From the NCBI RefSeq assembly GCF_011440305.1, contig NZ_JAAOIW010000005.1, positions 310,001 through 374,000 on the forward strand: DNA of 64,000 bases. Direction: 5' to 3'. The DNA comes from Paenibacillus agricola (GTDB lineage Bacteria; Bacillota; Bacilli; Paenibacillales; NBRC-103111). Positions 52,163 to 60,585 of the stretch are shown here, one piece after another (positions within the stretch are counted from its first letter, which is position 1; each line of letters opens with the position of its first letter). The translations under genes and the position numbers were made by a program. The notes under the pieces were generated by a model. The model saw only the letters and a program-made list of their open reading frames with translations. It was not told the origin of the DNA and searched no databases.

Positions 52163-52651
52163 CTAGCCCAACTGTCGGAACGCAATGATAAACGATGTTA
52201 GTGCTGCAAGGGTCGCGACGGTCCGCACGTGGTTCCAGGCCGTCCAACTGGTGATGTAACGACGCCATAGATCGGCGCCTTCGGCACTGTTTGGATCCAC
52301 GGCGGCCAGCATGTCGTTTAGCGGCACATTGAATACGAGAGTCACCAGAATGGAGCCGACGATATAGATCAGGCTGCCGGCAAGCAAATATATCGCACCG
52401 GCTTCGCCCCACCTAAAGAATGAGGTGATCGACAGAATGACACATGCCAAGGCCGTTCCAGCAAATACCAAACCAAACAATGGATTGAGTATAGCGACAT
52501 TGATGGACTGCATGGCTGCAATGCCTTGTGCCGACGGGAGTCGGGCGAGGGCAGTCATCACGAATACTGAAAAGGCAAAGAATAGTCCGGCAACCACTCC
52601 CGAGCCGATAGCCGAGAAAAAGGTCAAGCTATTAAGCAAGCGTTCGATCAT
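52163..52651 (-). CDS. DUF1772/anthrone-oxygenase-like membrane protein
   Basis: A 162-residue protein with four transmembrane helices. GSGVVAGLFFAFSVFVM, the internal FNVPLND and the ending WNHVRTVATLAAL are hallmarks of DUF1772. Relatives include anthrone oxygenase-like enzymes, but most are of unknown function. The ATG at 52651 overlaps the NmrA stop as ATGA and has GGAGG six bases upstream, so translation is coupled. GC content is higher than in the repeat-rich region to its left. Confidence 0.85.
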   Translation of the reverse strand: MIERLLNSLTFFSAIGSGVVAGLFFAFSVFVMTALARLPSAQGIAAMQSINVAILNPLFGLVFAGTALACVILSITSFFRWGEAGAIYLLAGSLIYIVGSILVTLVFNVPLNDMLAAVDPNSAEGADLWRRYITSWTAWNHVRTVATLAALTSFIIAFRQLG

Positions 52652-53511
52652 CTCGAACCTCCCCAAACACCGGAAGTGGCTGCATCTCGTGCGTAGTCGG
52701 CAAAACCCCGGGGCTCCCGGCCCAGGGCGCGCTGAACACCGTCTGTCAGGTGGGAGTTGCGACCGTCCAGGACCTTAGTAAACAGGTCAGTCAGCAGCTC
52801 CAAGAACTCGGCCGGTACGTCCTGTTGTGCCAGTACAGACGTGAACTGCTCTGCGGAGACTTGCACGTAGCGGACTTCCCTGCAGCTCGCCTTGGCAATT
52901 TCTTCGGTCGCTTCAGCGAAAGTGAGTGCACGCGGACCGGTCAACTCGTAGAGCTGGCCGACATGTCTGTCCTCAGTCAAAGCCGCGACTGCGACATCTG
53001 CGATGTCCTCAGCATCGATAAACGGCTCCGCTACGTCCGCTGCCGGGAGAGCAACCGTACCGCTGAGCACCGACCCGAGAAGGAAGTTTTCGCTAAAATT
53101 TTGGCAGAACCAACTCGCCCGTAGGATCGTCCATTCAGCGCCCGAGTCCTGCAATGCTCTCTCGCTAAGTTGAGCCTCTTCTTCGCCTCGGCCGGACAAC
53201 AGCACCAGCCGCTTGATCCCGTTTTTCACCGCCAGTTTGGCGAAAGCACCGATCGCTGCAGCTGCACCTGGCACCGCTAGGTCAGGGTAATACGTTATAT
53301 ACACCGCGCCCACGTTCTGCAATGACGATTCCCAGGTGGATTGGTTCTCCCAATTAAAGGACGGTTCGCCCGATCGGGAACCGATCCGTATTGGTAGGCC
53401 ACGCGCTGTCAGCCGCTCTGCCATACGGCGACCGGTCTTGCCCGTCCCGCCAAGAATCAAAATTGGCTTCTTATCCTCTACAACTACCTTCTTACCTGCA
53501 TCATTGTTCAT
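52648..53511 (-). CDS. NmrA/SDR-like NAD(P)-binding oxidoreductase
   Basis: A 287-residue atypical SDR. ILGGTGKTGRRMAERLTARG is the dinucleotide motif. AVYITYYPDLAVPGAAAAIG and RASWFCQNFSENFLL are typical of the NmrA/QOR2-like family, which senses or reduces quinones and related electrophiles. The C-terminal part shows the domain seen in DUF1772-linked NmrA proteins. It is GC-rich for this window. AGGAGA lies seven bases before the ATG. It follows the MarR gene by 95 bases that contain a second copy of the operator. Confidence 0.87.
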   Translation of the reverse strand: MNNDAGKKVVVEDKKPILILGGTGKTGRRMAERLTARGLPIRIGSRSGEPSFNWENQSTWESSLQNVGAVYITYYPDLAVPGAAAAIGAFAKLAVKNGIKRLVLLSGRGEEEAQLSERALQDSGAEWTILRASWFCQNFSENFLLGSVLSGTVALPAADVAEPFIDAEDIADVAVAALTEDRHVGQLYELTGPRALTFAEATEEIAKASCREVRYVQVSAEQFTSVLAQQDVPAEFLELLTDLFTKVLDGRNSHLTDGVQRALGREPRGFADYARDAATSGVWGGSR

Positions 53512-53563
53512 ATGATCTCTCCTTTTGGTAATCTCATTTTATTTACATTGACTAATCCAATAT

Positions 53564-53579
53564 TTGTTTGCGCAAGCAA
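53564..53579. promoter_or_regulatory. MarR operator copy in front of the NmrA-like gene
   Basis: TTGTTTGCGCAAGCAA is a 16-bp dyad centred on TGCGCA with one asymmetric pair. It recurs in opposite orientation at 54064-54079. Confidence 0.65.
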
Positions 53580-53606
53580 GTGTTAGTCTAAATTAAGAAT
53601 GCTTTG

Positions 53607-54035
53607 TCATTCAATATTTTCTAATTGATCACTCACTTCATATAGGTGAAGTGATAGTTCATCACCTTCCTTTACTCCCAATAATACATTGTACCGGTTA
53701 CGAAGGTTATTCCAGCACTCGTTGATCGTCTCCTCCAATGCTTTACCTTTACCCGTGGCGAAAATAAGCGATAACCGCCCTTCCACACGGCTAGTAATCA
53801 GTCCTTTGATGACAAGCTTCTCAATAAGACGGGTCACTGTTGAAGGTTGAAGATGGAGAATTTCACCTAACTCTTTCTGTGATATCCCTTCCTTTTCAAA
53901 AACAGCCATCATTAAAAAAGCAGAAGTTGGTGACAAACCACTTGCGGCAAACTCATCTTCTGCCATTTTGGTAATTACTCTACCCAGTCGATTCGCCGTG
54001 AAGTACAGGCATTCTTTTAAATAGGTCCCCAGCAT
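53607..54035 (-). CDS. MarR family regulator
   Basis: A 142-residue winged-helix regulator. FEKEGISQKELGEILHLQPS and TVTRLIEKLVIKGLI are the helix-turn-helix, followed by the wing with TSRVEGRLSLIFATGKGK. MarR proteins bind short dyads as dimers and respond to phenolics or oxidants. Matching dyads upstream of this gene and upstream of the NmrA-like gene point to joint autoregulation. No strong ribosome binding site precedes the ATG at 54035 (GAGGTT). Confidence 0.88.
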   Translation of the reverse strand: MLGTYLKECLYFTANRLGRVITKMAEDEFAASGLSPTSAFLMMAVFEKEGISQKELGEILHLQPSTVTRLIEKLVIKGLITSRVEGRLSLIFATGKGKALEETINECWNNLRNRYNVLLGVKEGDELSLHLYEVSDQLENIE

Positions 54036-54063
54036 TGTTCATAACCTCATTTCAGAAAAAATA

Positions 54064-54079
54064 TTGCTTGCGCATACAA
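54064..54079. promoter_or_regulatory. MarR operator copy in front of the MarR gene
   Basis: TTGCTTGCGCATACAA shares 20 bases (extending to AATAT) with the reverse complement of the 53564-53579 site. It lies 29 bases before the MarR start. Confidence 0.65.
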
Positions 54080-54135
54080 ATATAATACATTTCCAATTTA
54101 ATGTAAAGTCTGTATTTCTCTTTTGCCTCTAACCA

Positions 54136-54240
54136 CGCTAAACTGCCGTTACTTCAAAGGCAAAATAGACCGCCAGTGGCGGTCTGCCTCATTCAGCTAT
54201 CGTACCCGTTCGCTTAACGCCGAGCAGTTACATATGTATA
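54136..54240 (-). repeat. Two repeat arms flanking a hairpin
   Basis: Arms at 54136-54157 and 54191-54220 are direct copies with a perfect 8-bp hairpin between them (AGACCGCC 54167-54174, GGCGGTCT 54178-54185). The arrangement copies the one at 47095-47188, although the hairpin sequence differs. The distal flank CGCC...GTTACATATGTATA also recurs at 47010-47046. Confidence 0.65.
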
Positions 54241-54261
54241 AAACCGCTTATTTTGTGAAGA

Positions 54262-54291
54262 ATCAAAAGGAGCTGCAGCGGCAGCTCCTTT
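54262..54291 (-). terminator. Probable terminator of the GAPDH-like gene
   Basis: AAAGGAGCTGC (54266-54276) and GCAGCTCCTTT (54281-54291) form a perfect 11-bp stem with a 4-base loop. The minus-strand reading ends in TTTTGATT. Confidence 0.7.
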
Positions 54292-54442
54292 ATCGTTTGT
54301 ATGCACTTGTTATAGGTTGACAAGAACATGGCCTATTGTAGATCAAGAACTTGACCCCTTCGATAAAACGGCAGATCCAAAAGAATGTGAAAAAAAGTGC
54401 CGACCGAACACGAACCAATGGATTCGCATCCGGTTAGCATTC

Positions 54443-55441
54443 TTATTTATTAACGAGAAAGGCGGCAACTTCCGCCAATCGTGAAGCATATCCCCATTCG
54501 TTATCGTACCAGGTAGCGACAGATAGGATTTCTCCTTGTAATTGAGTCAAAGGGAGATCCACGATTGAGGAATGGGGGTCTCCTACAATTCGAGCAGACG
54601 TCCATGCGCCTTCCAAAACATCCAGCACTCCCTTTAACGGTCCCTCTTTCGCGGCGAAGCGGAAGATATCATTGACTTGCTGTACCGTACACGGCTTTTC
54701 CGTCAAAAGATTTAATTCAGCAATACTGCCAGTACGAGTTGGAACACGGTATGCCTTTCCAGTAATTTGTAAATCATTCCATATAAATTTGAGTGCCTTT
54801 GCTGCTCCGGAGGAAGAAGGAATAATATTTTCCGCTGCTGCCCATGAGTCTCGGCGATCTTTCATAGGTTGATCCGTTAAGGATTGGCTGTTCGTATAAG
54901 AATGAATGGTCGAGAATAAACCATATTTAATCCCGAAGTTTTCATTGATTAATTTGACGACGGCAGCCAAGGCATTGGTTGTACAGCTTGCCATGCTAAT
55001 AATCTTATGCTTGTCCGGATCAAAAGTGTCCATATTTATCCCTTTTAGCAGCACGGCGTCACAATCTTCCAGTGAGCTGCTAGGTCCACTAACTAATACG
55101 CGGTGAGCACCTTGTTCCAAATGTACTGAAGCCGCAGCTCGTGTAGAGGATCGACCTGTACAGTCCACTACTAAATCCACGTCCAGGTTCTTCCAATTAG
55201 GAACTTCCTTAGTCGAATTGATATACTGGATTTCACGGCCACCTATCACCATCAGTCCATCATCTCCACTGACGTCTTCGTGCCAGCGGTTATAATTCGT
55301 ATCTACTTCAAACAGAGCAGCAAGCGTAGCTTCGTCTCTTATATCTGAAATAGATGCGGGTACGAATAGCTGCTTTTGTAAAGCGACTCTTAACAACTGC
55401 CGACCAATTCGTCCAAATCCATATATTCCTATTTTTCCCAT
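54443..55441 (-). CDS. Glyceraldehyde-3-phosphate dehydrogenase homologue
   Basis: A 332-residue type I GAPDH-family enzyme. IGIYGFGRIGRQLLR is the NAD-binding motif. The catalytic Cys-153 lies in SMASCTTNALA and His-180 in STIHSYTNSQ. WYDNEWGYASR marks the C-terminal domain. The sequence departs from glycolytic GAPDH at normally invariant places (SCTTNALA for SCTTNCLAP), and no glycolytic genes adjoin it, so it may be a secondary or specialised copy. The ATG at 55441 follows GGGGG. An upstream in-frame extension (to 55504) lacks a ribosome binding site. Confidence 0.87.
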   Translation of the reverse strand: MGKIGIYGFGRIGRQLLRVALQKQLFVPASISDIRDEATLAALFEVDTNYNRWHEDVSGDDGLMVIGGREIQYINSTKEVPNWKNLDVDLVVDCTGRSSTRAAASVHLEQGAHRVLVSGPSSSLEDCDAVLLKGINMDTFDPDKHKIISMASCTTNALAAVVKLINENFGIKYGLFSTIHSYTNSQSLTDQPMKDRRDSWAAAENIIPSSSGAAKALKFIWNDLQITGKAYRVPTRTGSIAELNLLTEKPCTVQQVNDIFRFAAKEGPLKGVLDVLEGAWTSARIVGDPHSSIVDLPLTQLQGEILSVATWYDNEWGYASRLAEVAAFLVNK

Positions 55442-55614
55442 AGTTGCCCCCATTGCAAAAGTAATTGGTCTATAGCTGATAAACTCACGCAGTAGTATTC
55501 CCAATTTAAAGTTTTTAAATCGAGTAGATTAATTCTGTAAAATCGTTGTGATCAGCGACCGCTTTGAAATTCATCGCATCAAATCCGAAATTTAAACACT
55601 ATGCCCAAGCTCTT

Positions 55615-55836
55615 TCAAAGCTCATGTAATCCTTTACAACGATACGGAATAAGCCGTAGGTCGTGACATCCTTCACAGACCAGCAGCTTGAAGCCATTTC
55701 GAGGATTTCCGCATTTGCGGAACTTCTCTACTTCCTTCCGACCATTGGGACGAAGTTTATCCTTGTGTTTTTTTACAAATTCATCCCAATGTCCTCGCTC
55801 GTTAAAGAAAATACGTTTCAGAATGTTCGTCTCCAT
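55615..55836 (-). pseudogene. IS91 family transposase, N-terminal fragment
   Basis: 73 codons encode LKRIFFNERGHWDEFVKKHK, EVEKFRKCGNPRNGFKLLVC and EGCHDLRLIPYRCKG. This is the N-terminal zinc-finger region of IS91/ISCR-type HUH transposases. Homology ends abruptly in the middle of the zinc motif, where FCTTC-type residues would follow, and a stop comes five residues later. The HUH catalytic domain is missing. Confidence 0.7.
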
Positions 55837-55945
55837 ACCTCTGCCTTACCAAAAACAAAAACAGAGTGGTAGTCCTGCTCCCACCCCGAAAATTTATAAT
55901 TCTATAATGCGAAAAAAGGGAGCCCGCGGGCTCCCTCTTGGAAAA

Positions 55946-57391
55946 TTAATGCATAGGACTCATTGCCGCACGTTTGACGACAACGCGGCGGATAAAGAAC
56001 GCTATGACCAGACCGATAATCGTCACGATCATCGCGAAAAAGAATACGTTCTGCGAGCCTAATGTCATCGCGTTCGCCATCTCGGTCAGCTCGTTCGGCG
56101 CTGGGGAATTGTGCAAGTACTTTTCCATGCCTTTTGTAAGGATGCTAATTGCTACCGCCGTGCCAATTGCGCCTGCGACCTGCTGCAGCGTGTTCATGAC
56201 CGCTGTGCCGTGCGGATACAGCTCTGGTGGCAACTGGTTCAGGCCGTTCGTCTGCGATGGCATCCAAACCATGGAGATGCCGACCATTAGGCCGATATGC
56301 AAGGTGACGATCAAAGTGATTGAAGATGCCAAGGTAATCCCGGAGAAAAACCATAACATAACCGCGACGATGAAGAGGCCGGGAATGACGAGCCACTTTG
56401 GTCCATACTTGTCGAACAAGCGCCCCATCTGCGGTGACAGAATGCCATTCAGCGCGCTACCGGGCAGCAACATGAGCCCAGCAGCGAATGCGGACAGACT
56501 CATGCCATTCTGCAGATACATCGGCAGAATAATCATGCTCGACAAGATGATCATCATACATGACAATACCATAAGCAACCCCACGATAAACATCGGGTAC
56601 TTGAAAACACGCAAGTTCATCATCGGCTCGCGCATAAATATCTGCCGCAACACGAACAACACGAGTGCTACCAACCCGATGACAATTGATGCGACCACAA
56701 CCGTGCTGGCCCAGCCAGCTTCACCTTCGCCTGCCTTACTGAACCCGAATACAACGCCTCCGAAGCCGATCGTGGACAATACGATAGACAACAGATCGAT
56801 GCGGGGCTTACTGAGTTCATTAACGTTTTCCAAATACTTTAGCCCCACCAACAACCCTATAACCAAAAACGGTAGCGAGAGCCAGAAGATGTAGTGCCAT
56901 GTTAAATATTCGATCACGAGACCCGCCACAGTGGGGCCGGTCGCTGGAGCGAACATGATGACGAGACCGACAAAGCCCATCGCAGCCCCGCGCTTCTCCG
57001 GTGGATAGACAATGAGGATCGTATTGAACATGAGCGGAATTAACAAGCCCATGCCAACCGCCTGCAGAACGCGAGCTACCATTAACATTTCGAAATTGAA
57101 TGCTAACGCCGCGATCAACGTTCCGATGATTGAACTCGCAAGTGAGACGATGAATAATTGCCTTGTTGTAAACCATTGCATCAGTAGCCCCGTCATCGGC
57201 ATCAGAATACCGAGCGTCAGCAGGAACCCCGTCGTTAACCACTGCGCGGTCGCGGCTGAAATTTGGAACACGTCCATTAAATTACTGATCGCGATGTTGA
57301 GCGCCGTCTCACTGAACATGCCGACGAAGCCACAGATGAGCAGCGATGCCATGATGGCCCGCGTATTGTATTGCTTCACTATCGATTCCAC
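55946..57391 (-). CDS. MDR-type MFS exporter (DHA2 family, LmrB-like)
   Basis: About 481 residues with 14 transmembrane helices. FVGMFSETALNIAISNLMDV and TAQWLTTGFLLTLGILMP are typical of LmrB/Lde-type multidrug exporters, and the antiporter motif C region (MFAPATGPTVAGLVIEYLTW) is present. A GTG at 57391 with GGAGAAGGAA just before it is the best start; another GTG lies four codons downstream. The promoter region carries a strong dyad (57443-57469), so a TetR- or MarR-type repressor encoded elsewhere probably controls it. Confidence 0.87.
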   Translation of the reverse strand: MESIVKQYNTRAIMASLLICGFVGMFSETALNIAISNLMDVFQISAATAQWLTTGFLLTLGILMPMTGLLMQWFTTRQLFIVSLASSIIGTLIAALAFNFEMLMVARVLQAVGMGLLIPLMFNTILIVYPPEKRGAAMGFVGLVIMFAPATGPTVAGLVIEYLTWHYIFWLSLPFLVIGLLVGLKYLENVNELSKPRIDLLSIVLSTIGFGGVVFGFSKAGEGEAGWASTVVVASIVIGLVALVLFVLRQIFMREPMMNLRVFKYPMFIVGLLMVLSCMMIILSSMIILPMYLQNGMSLSAFAAGLMLLPGSALNGILSPQMGRLFDKYGPKWLVIPGLFIVAVMLWFFSGITLASSITLIVTLHIGLMVGISMVWMPSQTNGLNQLPPELYPHGTAVMNTLQQVAGAIGTAVAISILTKGMEKYLHNSPAPNELTEMANAMTLGSQNVFFFAMIVTIIGLVIAFFIRRVVVKRAAMSPMH

Positions 57392-57442
57392 TTCCTTCTC
57401 CGAATAATCTCTATTTGTAAGCGATCCAGTATTTCGCTCACT

Positions 57443-57469
57443 AACTGTTACGATAATAGTAACAGTTAT
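57443..57469. promoter_or_regulatory. Dyad operator and promoter of the MFS exporter
   Basis: AACTGTTAC (57444-57452) and GTAACAGTT (57460-57468) are perfect inverted repeats 7 bases apart, extended by one T/A pair. A TTGACA -35 immediately precedes the dyad on the minus strand, so the -10 falls within it. Confidence 0.65.
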
Positions 57470-57544
57470 TCTTGTCAATACCCTGAACATATTTTATTTG
57501 TAAATCATAGAGTTTATCTAGTTGTTTTCAAAAAATACCAACCC

Positions 57545-57768
57545 GCCAATCGTATAAAACGATCTGCCAACGAGCTTTGTACATCTGTGCAATTTGTTCC
57601 GCGGTGACTTGCATCAAGTCCGGAACGACTCGTATTTCTCGACCCTCAAAGTCCTGGAACGATCACCACGCGGTGGCGTTTTTCAGTTCGATACTGTGAC
57701 CTTCCAAGCTGGCAAGTGATATCACGAACAACGGCATTCTTATCATTACCCTCAACAAAAATCTGTCC
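57545..57768 (-). pseudogene. IS4 family transposase remnant
   Basis: Two minus-strand frames give GQIFVEGNDKNAVVRDITCQ with YRTEKRHRVVIVPGL, and then FEGREIRVVPDLMQVTAEQI and AQMYKARWQIVLYDW. The last part is the Y-(2)-R-(3)-E-(6)-K region of IS4-type DDE transposases (usual form LYKxRWQIELFFxWIK). The rest of the element is missing and at least one frameshift is present. Confidence 0.65.
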
Positions 57769-57797
57769 ATTAAAGGAAATAATTCCAATCCCCGAGT

Positions 57798-58478
57798 TTA
57801 TTTGCGTTCGCCAAAGAAAAGACGACTCACCCGTTTAGAGAAATCTTCAATACCGAAGCTTGCCGAATCCATCCGGTTATACCAATTCGTTATCGTTTCC
57901 AAAATCCATAAAGGTACCTGTACGCCGCAAATCAGGGGATAGAAGTGCTTATACGTCCAAACCAAATGTTCCCACCGATTATCGTTTCCTTCTTTGACGT
58001 ACTCAGAAACATCAAGAACTTTCCCTCGTCCCTCTTGCAAAAGAACGTTTTTCAGATGAATATCCCTAGGGTTCAGCCCCTGACTACGTACAAACTCACG
58101 AGCCTCCTCAACGTCTTGGATCGCTTGTTCCGGAACAGGAACACCTTGCAGAATACAATCATACAAGGTAACTCCTTGTTCGAAGCTTAATACCAAATAA
58201 TTAGGTCCGGCTCCATAACATTGGGGGAAATATTGCGATCCTTTTAAGCGTTCATATATTCCCGCCTCCACTTCCTTTTTCTCTAATGCCTTAGCGGAAT
58301 ACACTTTAAAGGCGTAATTAGGGGTACTCGGGTAATAAAAGACCGCGGCATCCGTTCCGATACCAATACAGCGCAATTCATCTGCAAACCGGATGACAGA
58401 AACAGGCCTATTGTTATCATGACCAACAACCTCAACTTCCCTCAATGCTTCCTCCGCCAGCTTCCAAAGCGTAATCAC
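57798..58478 (-). CDS. Protein-kinase-like protein (YrzF/Kae1-associated type)
   Basis: A 226-residue kinase-fold protein. The glycine-loop region is GIGTDAAVFYYP, with the ATP-binding Lys in YAFKVYSAKAL. The catalytic loop is NPRDIHLKNVLL (a D-x-x-x-x-N pattern), and DVSEY stands where DFG is expected. The YrzF-like group in Bacilli is little studied. Start at GTG 58478, nine bases after AAGGAG; an upstream ATG at 58526 has none. It lies alone, 29 bases after the IS4 remnant in reading direction. Confidence 0.75.
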   Translation of the reverse strand: MITLWKLAEEALREVEVVGHDNNRPVSVIRFADELRCIGIGTDAAVFYYPSTPNYAFKVYSAKALEKKEVEAGIYERLKGSQYFPQCYGAGPNYLVLSFEQGVTLYDCILQGVPVPEQAIQDVEEAREFVRSQGLNPRDIHLKNVLLQEGRGKVLDVSEYVKEGNDNRWEHLVWTYKHFYPLICGVQVPLWILETITNWYNRMDSASFGIEDFSKRVSRLFFGERK

Positions 58479-58526
58479 GACCACCTTCTCCTTGTTGGTT
58501 ATCAACTTTATAATAGCATTTAACAA

Positions 58527-59332
58527 GACGTAACCTAAAACCGGTTAACAAACTTTTGCTGGTCACATCAGCAAAGAACAACACTAGCAAGGGAGCCGAC
58601 CTCAATCGGAATAGCTACGACAGGTTGACTCATCAACCTTCTCAACATTAACATGTCCTGCGGAGGGCAAAGATCGAGAAAGGTAGGTCCATATATGAAT
58701 AATCGCTTGCGGATCGTCTGCCAGTTTGTTCGATATATCCCAGCTTACCAGCTTACCAGCTAACTACTGCAGCACGACATCGCACGGGTAACCCTGATAC
58801 ATCTTTAGGGAGTCGTATAATGGCTTTAAGGGTTATTTCTTCATTGTCTAATTAACCGGGGTTGGTTCATCCTTGGGATAAGGACTTTGATTGTTTTATC
58901 CAGTCTAGGAAAATTCCCCTTACCTTAATCCCAAGCGTTTGTGATTATGCAGTTTTCCTCAATCGGAGAAGCTAAAGGTATGAGCTGGAGGACGCAGATG
59001 ATGCATGATGAGTGATTAAAGGGACAGTCAACCACAAAATGGATGCCCCTATAAGAGTTGTTTTAAGAGGTACGCTAATAATACCATAAAAAATCAGAAA
59101 TTTCTTTTGAATTGATAAGTTTGAGGATGTTGAATTCTTGATATAACTTGCTAAGGAAGCTTATTCGACGAGGACAACCTTTGAGTTAGAATTCAAAGAC
59201 TGGTACCTCCACCTAGTTCTGTCCTTGCCCCAACCTATATCCTGCCATAATTCTTGAAGAAGAGTAATCGGATAAAAGTAAAAACCCGATAAGTACCAAG
59301 AATATGATCCGATAGCTTATTTAGAAGCTACG
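58527..59332. other. Long gap without recognised genes
   Basis: These 806 bases contain only short open frames with many stops on both strands. A short tandem repeat of CAGCTTAC lies near 58741-58765. A minus-strand fragment encoding ...LIGFLLLSDYSSSRIM near 59240-59290 was not identified. The stretch looks like decayed sequence. Confidence 0.4.
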
Positions 59333-60511
59333 TCAACTTGTTTTGAATGAAGAGGATTGGTGTTCTGAGGGCAATTCTTTGTTTTTCAACAAACGTATCA
59401 CAAAGAAAGTGAACAGCAACAAGGAAAACCCTACTGACACTGCGCTGACCCCGAACATTACTTGGTAGTTCGTGTACTGGGAGACCCAGCCTAGCATGAT
59501 CGCACCTAGCCCGATGCCAAGGTCATTAGCAGTCGATATAGTGGCGTTGGCAACCCCTTTACGGTCCGAATGGGCCAGACGTATGGCTGCCGCTTGAAGA
59601 GCCGGCTGCGCGGAACCGAAGCCGATACCATATAGAAACGCCGATACTAGCACGCCGATCAAACCGGTCGAGAGGCTCAAGACAACCAAAGCACAAATCG
59701 TAATCGCGAGAGACGGTACAATGACAAACATCTCTCCGAACCGATCAGAAAGTTTTCCCGAAATGGGACGACTGAGCGCAAGTGTTGCAGCAAAGGCCAG
59801 AAAGAACGCGCCGGAATTGACCTGGATCGAGTCAGCGAACAGCGGAACAAAGGTGGTAATGCCGCCATAAGCGATAAACAGAAAAAAGACCGATGCCGCA
59901 AGGGGTAAGACCGATTTTTCGAACAATTCGATTTTTCTTGCACCCGTTTGTGGCCGGAAAGGCATTTTTGTACCAAGCGTCAGGAGCAATGCTGCCCCAG
60001 AGAGGACGACGGCGAATAAAAACAGAGCGCTGAACGATAGGTTCTGTGTAACCCAGATGCCGAACATCGGGCCGATTGCCATTGCCAGGGTCATGGACGT
60101 GCTAAACCAACCCATGCCTTCTCCGCGTCGTGCCGGTGGGATTATATCCGTAATCGCCGTGAGCATGGAGGTTGAGGTAACAGCCCAACTCATCCCGTGC
60201 AAAATTCTGAGCCCCATCAAAACGACGATTCCACCGACCCAATTATACATATACATCGACAAGATAAAAAGAAGCAGCCCCCAGACGATAAACGGTCGCC
60301 TGCCGAACCGGTCTAGCAGCCCGCCGACTAGCGGCCGGAACATAACGGACGACAGCATAAACGCACCCATCGCCAGACCGACCTGCGATTCGTTGCCGCC
60401 CATCTGTTTGATGAACGACGGCAACGTCGGATACAGCATATAAAATGCGTTAAATAGGAATAGGTTTCCTATAGTCATGAGAATAAACGGCTTCGTCCAT
60501 AGGCGTTCCAC
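59333..60511 (-). CDS. MFS transporter (12-helix, YwoG/sugar-drug efflux type)
   Basis: A 392-residue major facilitator with 12 transmembrane helices. GGLLDRFGRRPFIVWG is the loop 2-3 motif and a second copy appears as GKLSDRFGEM. DIIPPARRGEGMGWFSTSMT resembles DHA1-type efflux proteins such as YwoG. The substrate is unknown. The GTG at 60511 is chosen because AAGGAGG lies eight bases before it, inside codons that would follow an ATG at 60529. It stands alone. Confidence 0.87.
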   Translation of the reverse strand: MERLWTKPFILMTIGNLFLFNAFYMLYPTLPSFIKQMGGNESQVGLAMGAFMLSSVMFRPLVGGLLDRFGRRPFIVWGLLLFILSMYMYNWVGGIVVLMGLRILHGMSWAVTSTSMLTAITDIIPPARRGEGMGWFSTSMTLAMAIGPMFGIWVTQNLSFSALFLFAVVLSGAALLLTLGTKMPFRPQTGARKIELFEKSVLPLAASVFFLFIAYGGITTFVPLFADSIQVNSGAFFLAFAATLALSRPISGKLSDRFGEMFVIVPSLAITICALVVLSLSTGLIGVLVSAFLYGIGFGSAQPALQAAAIRLAHSDRKGVANATISTANDLGIGLGAIMLGWVSQYTNYQVMFGVSAVSVGFSLLLFTFFVIRLLKNKELPSEHQSSSFKTS

Positions 60512-60585
60512 GGTTCTTTCCTCCTTCATACACTCTACCTATCTGCAGTCTTCTGCCGTATAATCCTGTTGCGATGACAATTTCC

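Noticed and set aside
46409-54240. Repeat arms as a CRISPR array
   Set aside because: The arms are imperfect copies, the spaces between them are unequal and often contain whole genes or hairpins, and no cas gene is in the window.
54123-54320. A 65-codon plus-strand frame
   Set aside because: It runs straight through the repeat arms and the terminator hairpin and has no ribosome binding site.
57443-57469. The palindrome as a terminator
   Set aside because: No T-run follows on either strand and it sits directly downstream of a -35 element, so an operator is more likely.
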